Position numbers and translations under genes: made by a program. A stretch of 7,177 bases of DNA from Phycisphaerae bacterium (GTDB taxonomy: Bacteria; Planctomycetota; Phycisphaerae; Phycisphaerales; SM1A02). This document shows, piece after piece, positions 5,927 through 7,177 of the stretch (the first letter of the stretch is position 1; every line of letters starts with the position of its first letter). The notes beneath the pieces were generated by a model. It ran no database searches and was not told the DNA's origin. It saw only the letters and a program-made list of their open reading frames with translations. The DNA lies in assembly GCA_030432455.1 (NCBI GenBank), contig JAUIHC010000155.1:1-7177 (forward strand), written 5' to 3'.

Positions 5927-7177
5927 TCAGCGGGTGTCGCGGCCTTGGTCGGCAGCGGTCGCGGTGTCGGCCTTCGCCGCGGTTCGACCGGCGGCGGCCC
6001 CGTCGGACGCTCGAGAGGCACCGCCACCACCGGCGGCACCGGGCCGAGCCTTCGCACCCGACGCCTTCCCGGCACCCCCGCCTGAGGACCCGGCCCACCG
6101 GGATCCCCCTCGACCGCCGGTACCGTCCGCGGGCATCTCCAGATCCCGAACGACCTCGCCGGGGCTCGGTCGTCGAAGCAGCACGCTCTCGCCTTCGGCG
6201 AGCCCGTCGAGCACTTCGACCGACATCTCGCTCGACCGGCCGATCGTCACCTGCCGGGCCGCGAAGCCCGGGCCCTCGGGGACGTAGACGTACGCGAGCG
6301 GACCCTTGCGGAACACGGCCTGGATCGGCACGCTCACCGCGTCATCGACGCGACCGAGCTTGATGTCGCCGCGGCAGCGCATCGACGGCTTGAGTCCGAG
6401 TTCGGGCGGTGCTTCGAGCAGGACCCGCACCGTGTAGTCGCGACGGTTCGGATCGCGCCAGCCGCCGCTCTCGGCGAGCACGCTGACCCCAAGCACCGAG
6501 CCGGTGACCGGCTGGTTGGGGCTCGAATCGCTGAAGACCACCGCTTCCTGTCCCTCGCGGACCCGCCCGCTGAGCGCCTCGCCGACCTTGAGGTTCGCGA
6601 TCATGCGACTCGTGTCGGGGAGGATCATCACCAGCTCGTTCTGACGAAGCTCGGTGCCGACCTGCGGGGGCGGCTCGTTGTCGCGACCGCGACGCTCACC
6701 GCCCAGACTCGACGCGTAGACGACGAGGCCGTCGTTGGGCGCCGTGATCACGCACGCCTTGAGCTGCTCGCGGAGATCCTCGAGCCGTTCCCGCGCCGTC
6801 TGCAGCTTGAAGCGGGCGCTCTCGACATCGGCTTCGATGCGGACGATCTCCGCCTCGTGCCGCTGCCGGACCCGGCCCTTCTCGGCAGTGGACTGCTCGA
6901 CCGCGGAGACCTTCTCGGCCTCCTCCTGCTTGATCGTGTAGGTCTCGTAGACCTGCTTGGCGAGGCCGGCCTCCTTGAGCGCGGCCTCGGCCTCGATGAG
7001 CCGGATGCGGTCCTGCTCGTACTCGTCGAAGGAGATGAAGCCCTGATCGACAAGACTCTTCGCGTCCTCGAACCGCTTCTTCAGGCGGTCCCGCTCGATG
7101 GTGCCCCTCTCGATGGCGAGGTCGAGCGACTGCCGCTTGGAGACGACATCGCCCTCCTGCCACGCCTGCAGGTCGAG
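5927..7177 (-). CDS. HlyD/RND-type periplasmic adaptor (membrane fusion) protein, N-terminus beyond window
   Basis: The last 416 residues are visible; the frame is open to the right edge, so the start, any signal or anchor, and the first half of the lipoyl domain are missing. Such adaptors bridge an inner-membrane RND or MacB-type ABC pump to the outer-membrane exit duct. Visible residues 1-141 form a long charged helical hairpin, with its turn near SLVDQGFISFDEYEQDR (41-57). The second lipoyl half follows (ACVITAPNDGLVVYASS, 141-157) and then the beta-barrel and membrane-proximal domains (about 170-343; ELVMILPDTSRM, VPIQAVFRKGPLAYVYV, EVLDGLAEGESVLLRRP). From about 352 to the end is a tail of roughly 65 residues made almost wholly of Gly, Ala, Ser, Arg and Lys, unusual for this family. 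A short frame starting at GTG 6751 encodes only the C-terminal part; the family homology clearly continues upstream of it. The pump partner is not in the window. Confidence 0.88.
   Translation of the reverse strand, partial: LDLQAWQEGDVVSKRQSLDLAIERGTIERDRLKKRFEDAKSLVDQGFISFDEYEQDRIRLIEAEAALKEAGLAKQVYETYTIKQEEAEKVSAVEQSTAEKGRVRQRHEAEIVRIEADVESARFKLQTARERLEDLREQLKACVITAPNDGLVVYASSLGGERRGRDNEPPPQVGTELRQNELVMILPDTSRMIANLKVGEALSGRVREGQEAVVFSDSSPNQPVTGSVLGVSVLAESGGWRDPNRRDYTVRVLLEAPPELGLKPSMRCRGDIKLGRVDDAVSVPIQAVFRKGPLAYVYVPEGPGFAARQVTIGRSSEMSVEVLDGLAEGESVLLRRPSPGEVVRDLEMPADGTGGRGGSRWAGSSGGGAGKASGAKARPGAAGGGGASRASDGAAAGRTAAKADTATAADQGRDTR

Noticed and set aside
5714..6363. Plus-strand frames over the AIM24 leader and the end of the adaptor gene.
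   Set aside because: Their Arg/Pro/Gly-rich translations are antisense shadows; the minus-strand adaptor frame has clear family features through the same bases.
1..7177. CRISPR array, tRNA/rRNA genes, full insertion sequence, toxin-antitoxin or defence island.
   Set aside because: No spaced direct repeats, cloverleaf, transposase motifs or small paired genes were seen on either strand.

Overview
The window is G+C-rich (about two thirds by eye) bacterial chromosome and looks planctomycete, most likely class Phycisphaerae. The main reason is the exported sialidase-like protein, which ends in a two-loop dockerin-like calcium module (two D-x-D-G-x-G loops, each followed by an A/G-D-L-G-L segment, ending GAWGPCP). 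This kind of C-terminus is common on secreted proteins of marine Phycisphaerae. The assignment rests on recalled protein style; no search was run.

Layout from left to right. (1) Minus strand, 1-1026: an ECF-type sigma factor (start 1026). A single-pass membrane protein follows it with an ATGA overlap and runs off the left edge. The pair looks like a sigma/anti-sigma (or sigma-controlled membrane sensor) operon. (2) 1027-1281, non-coding: a large imperfect inverted repeat (1063-1166) resembling REP-type repeats of RAYT transposases, with a second hairpin nested inside. It is followed by a perfect 19-bp-stem hairpin (1215-1254) that probably terminates the next gene. (3) Minus strand, 1282-3333: a secreted modular protein with a signal peptide, a LamG-like jelly-roll, a polyproline linker, a GH33-type sialidase propeller and a dockerin-like tail. 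(4) Plus strand, 3436-4941: rmuC, divergent from the sialidase gene across about 100 bp. (5) Minus strand, 4975-5688: an AIM24/TIGR00266-family protein, convergent with rmuC. (6) 5689-5926, non-coding: leader of the AIM24 gene plus a strong hairpin that should terminate the gene to its right. (7) Minus strand, 5927 to the right edge: the C-terminal two thirds or so of a HlyD/RND-type periplasmic adaptor with an unusual Gly/Ala-rich tail.

The genes do not form one pathway. This is an ordinary chromosomal stretch of separate small transcription units. The parts most worth a second look are the nested repeat in front of the sigma gene, the module order of the sialidase (with a C8 tract in its linker), the possibly leaderless start of the sialidase gene, and the tail of the adaptor. 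I found no CRISPR array, tRNA, rRNA, complete transposase gene or defence system. Long frames antisense to the real genes are by-products of the G+C-rich third codon positions.
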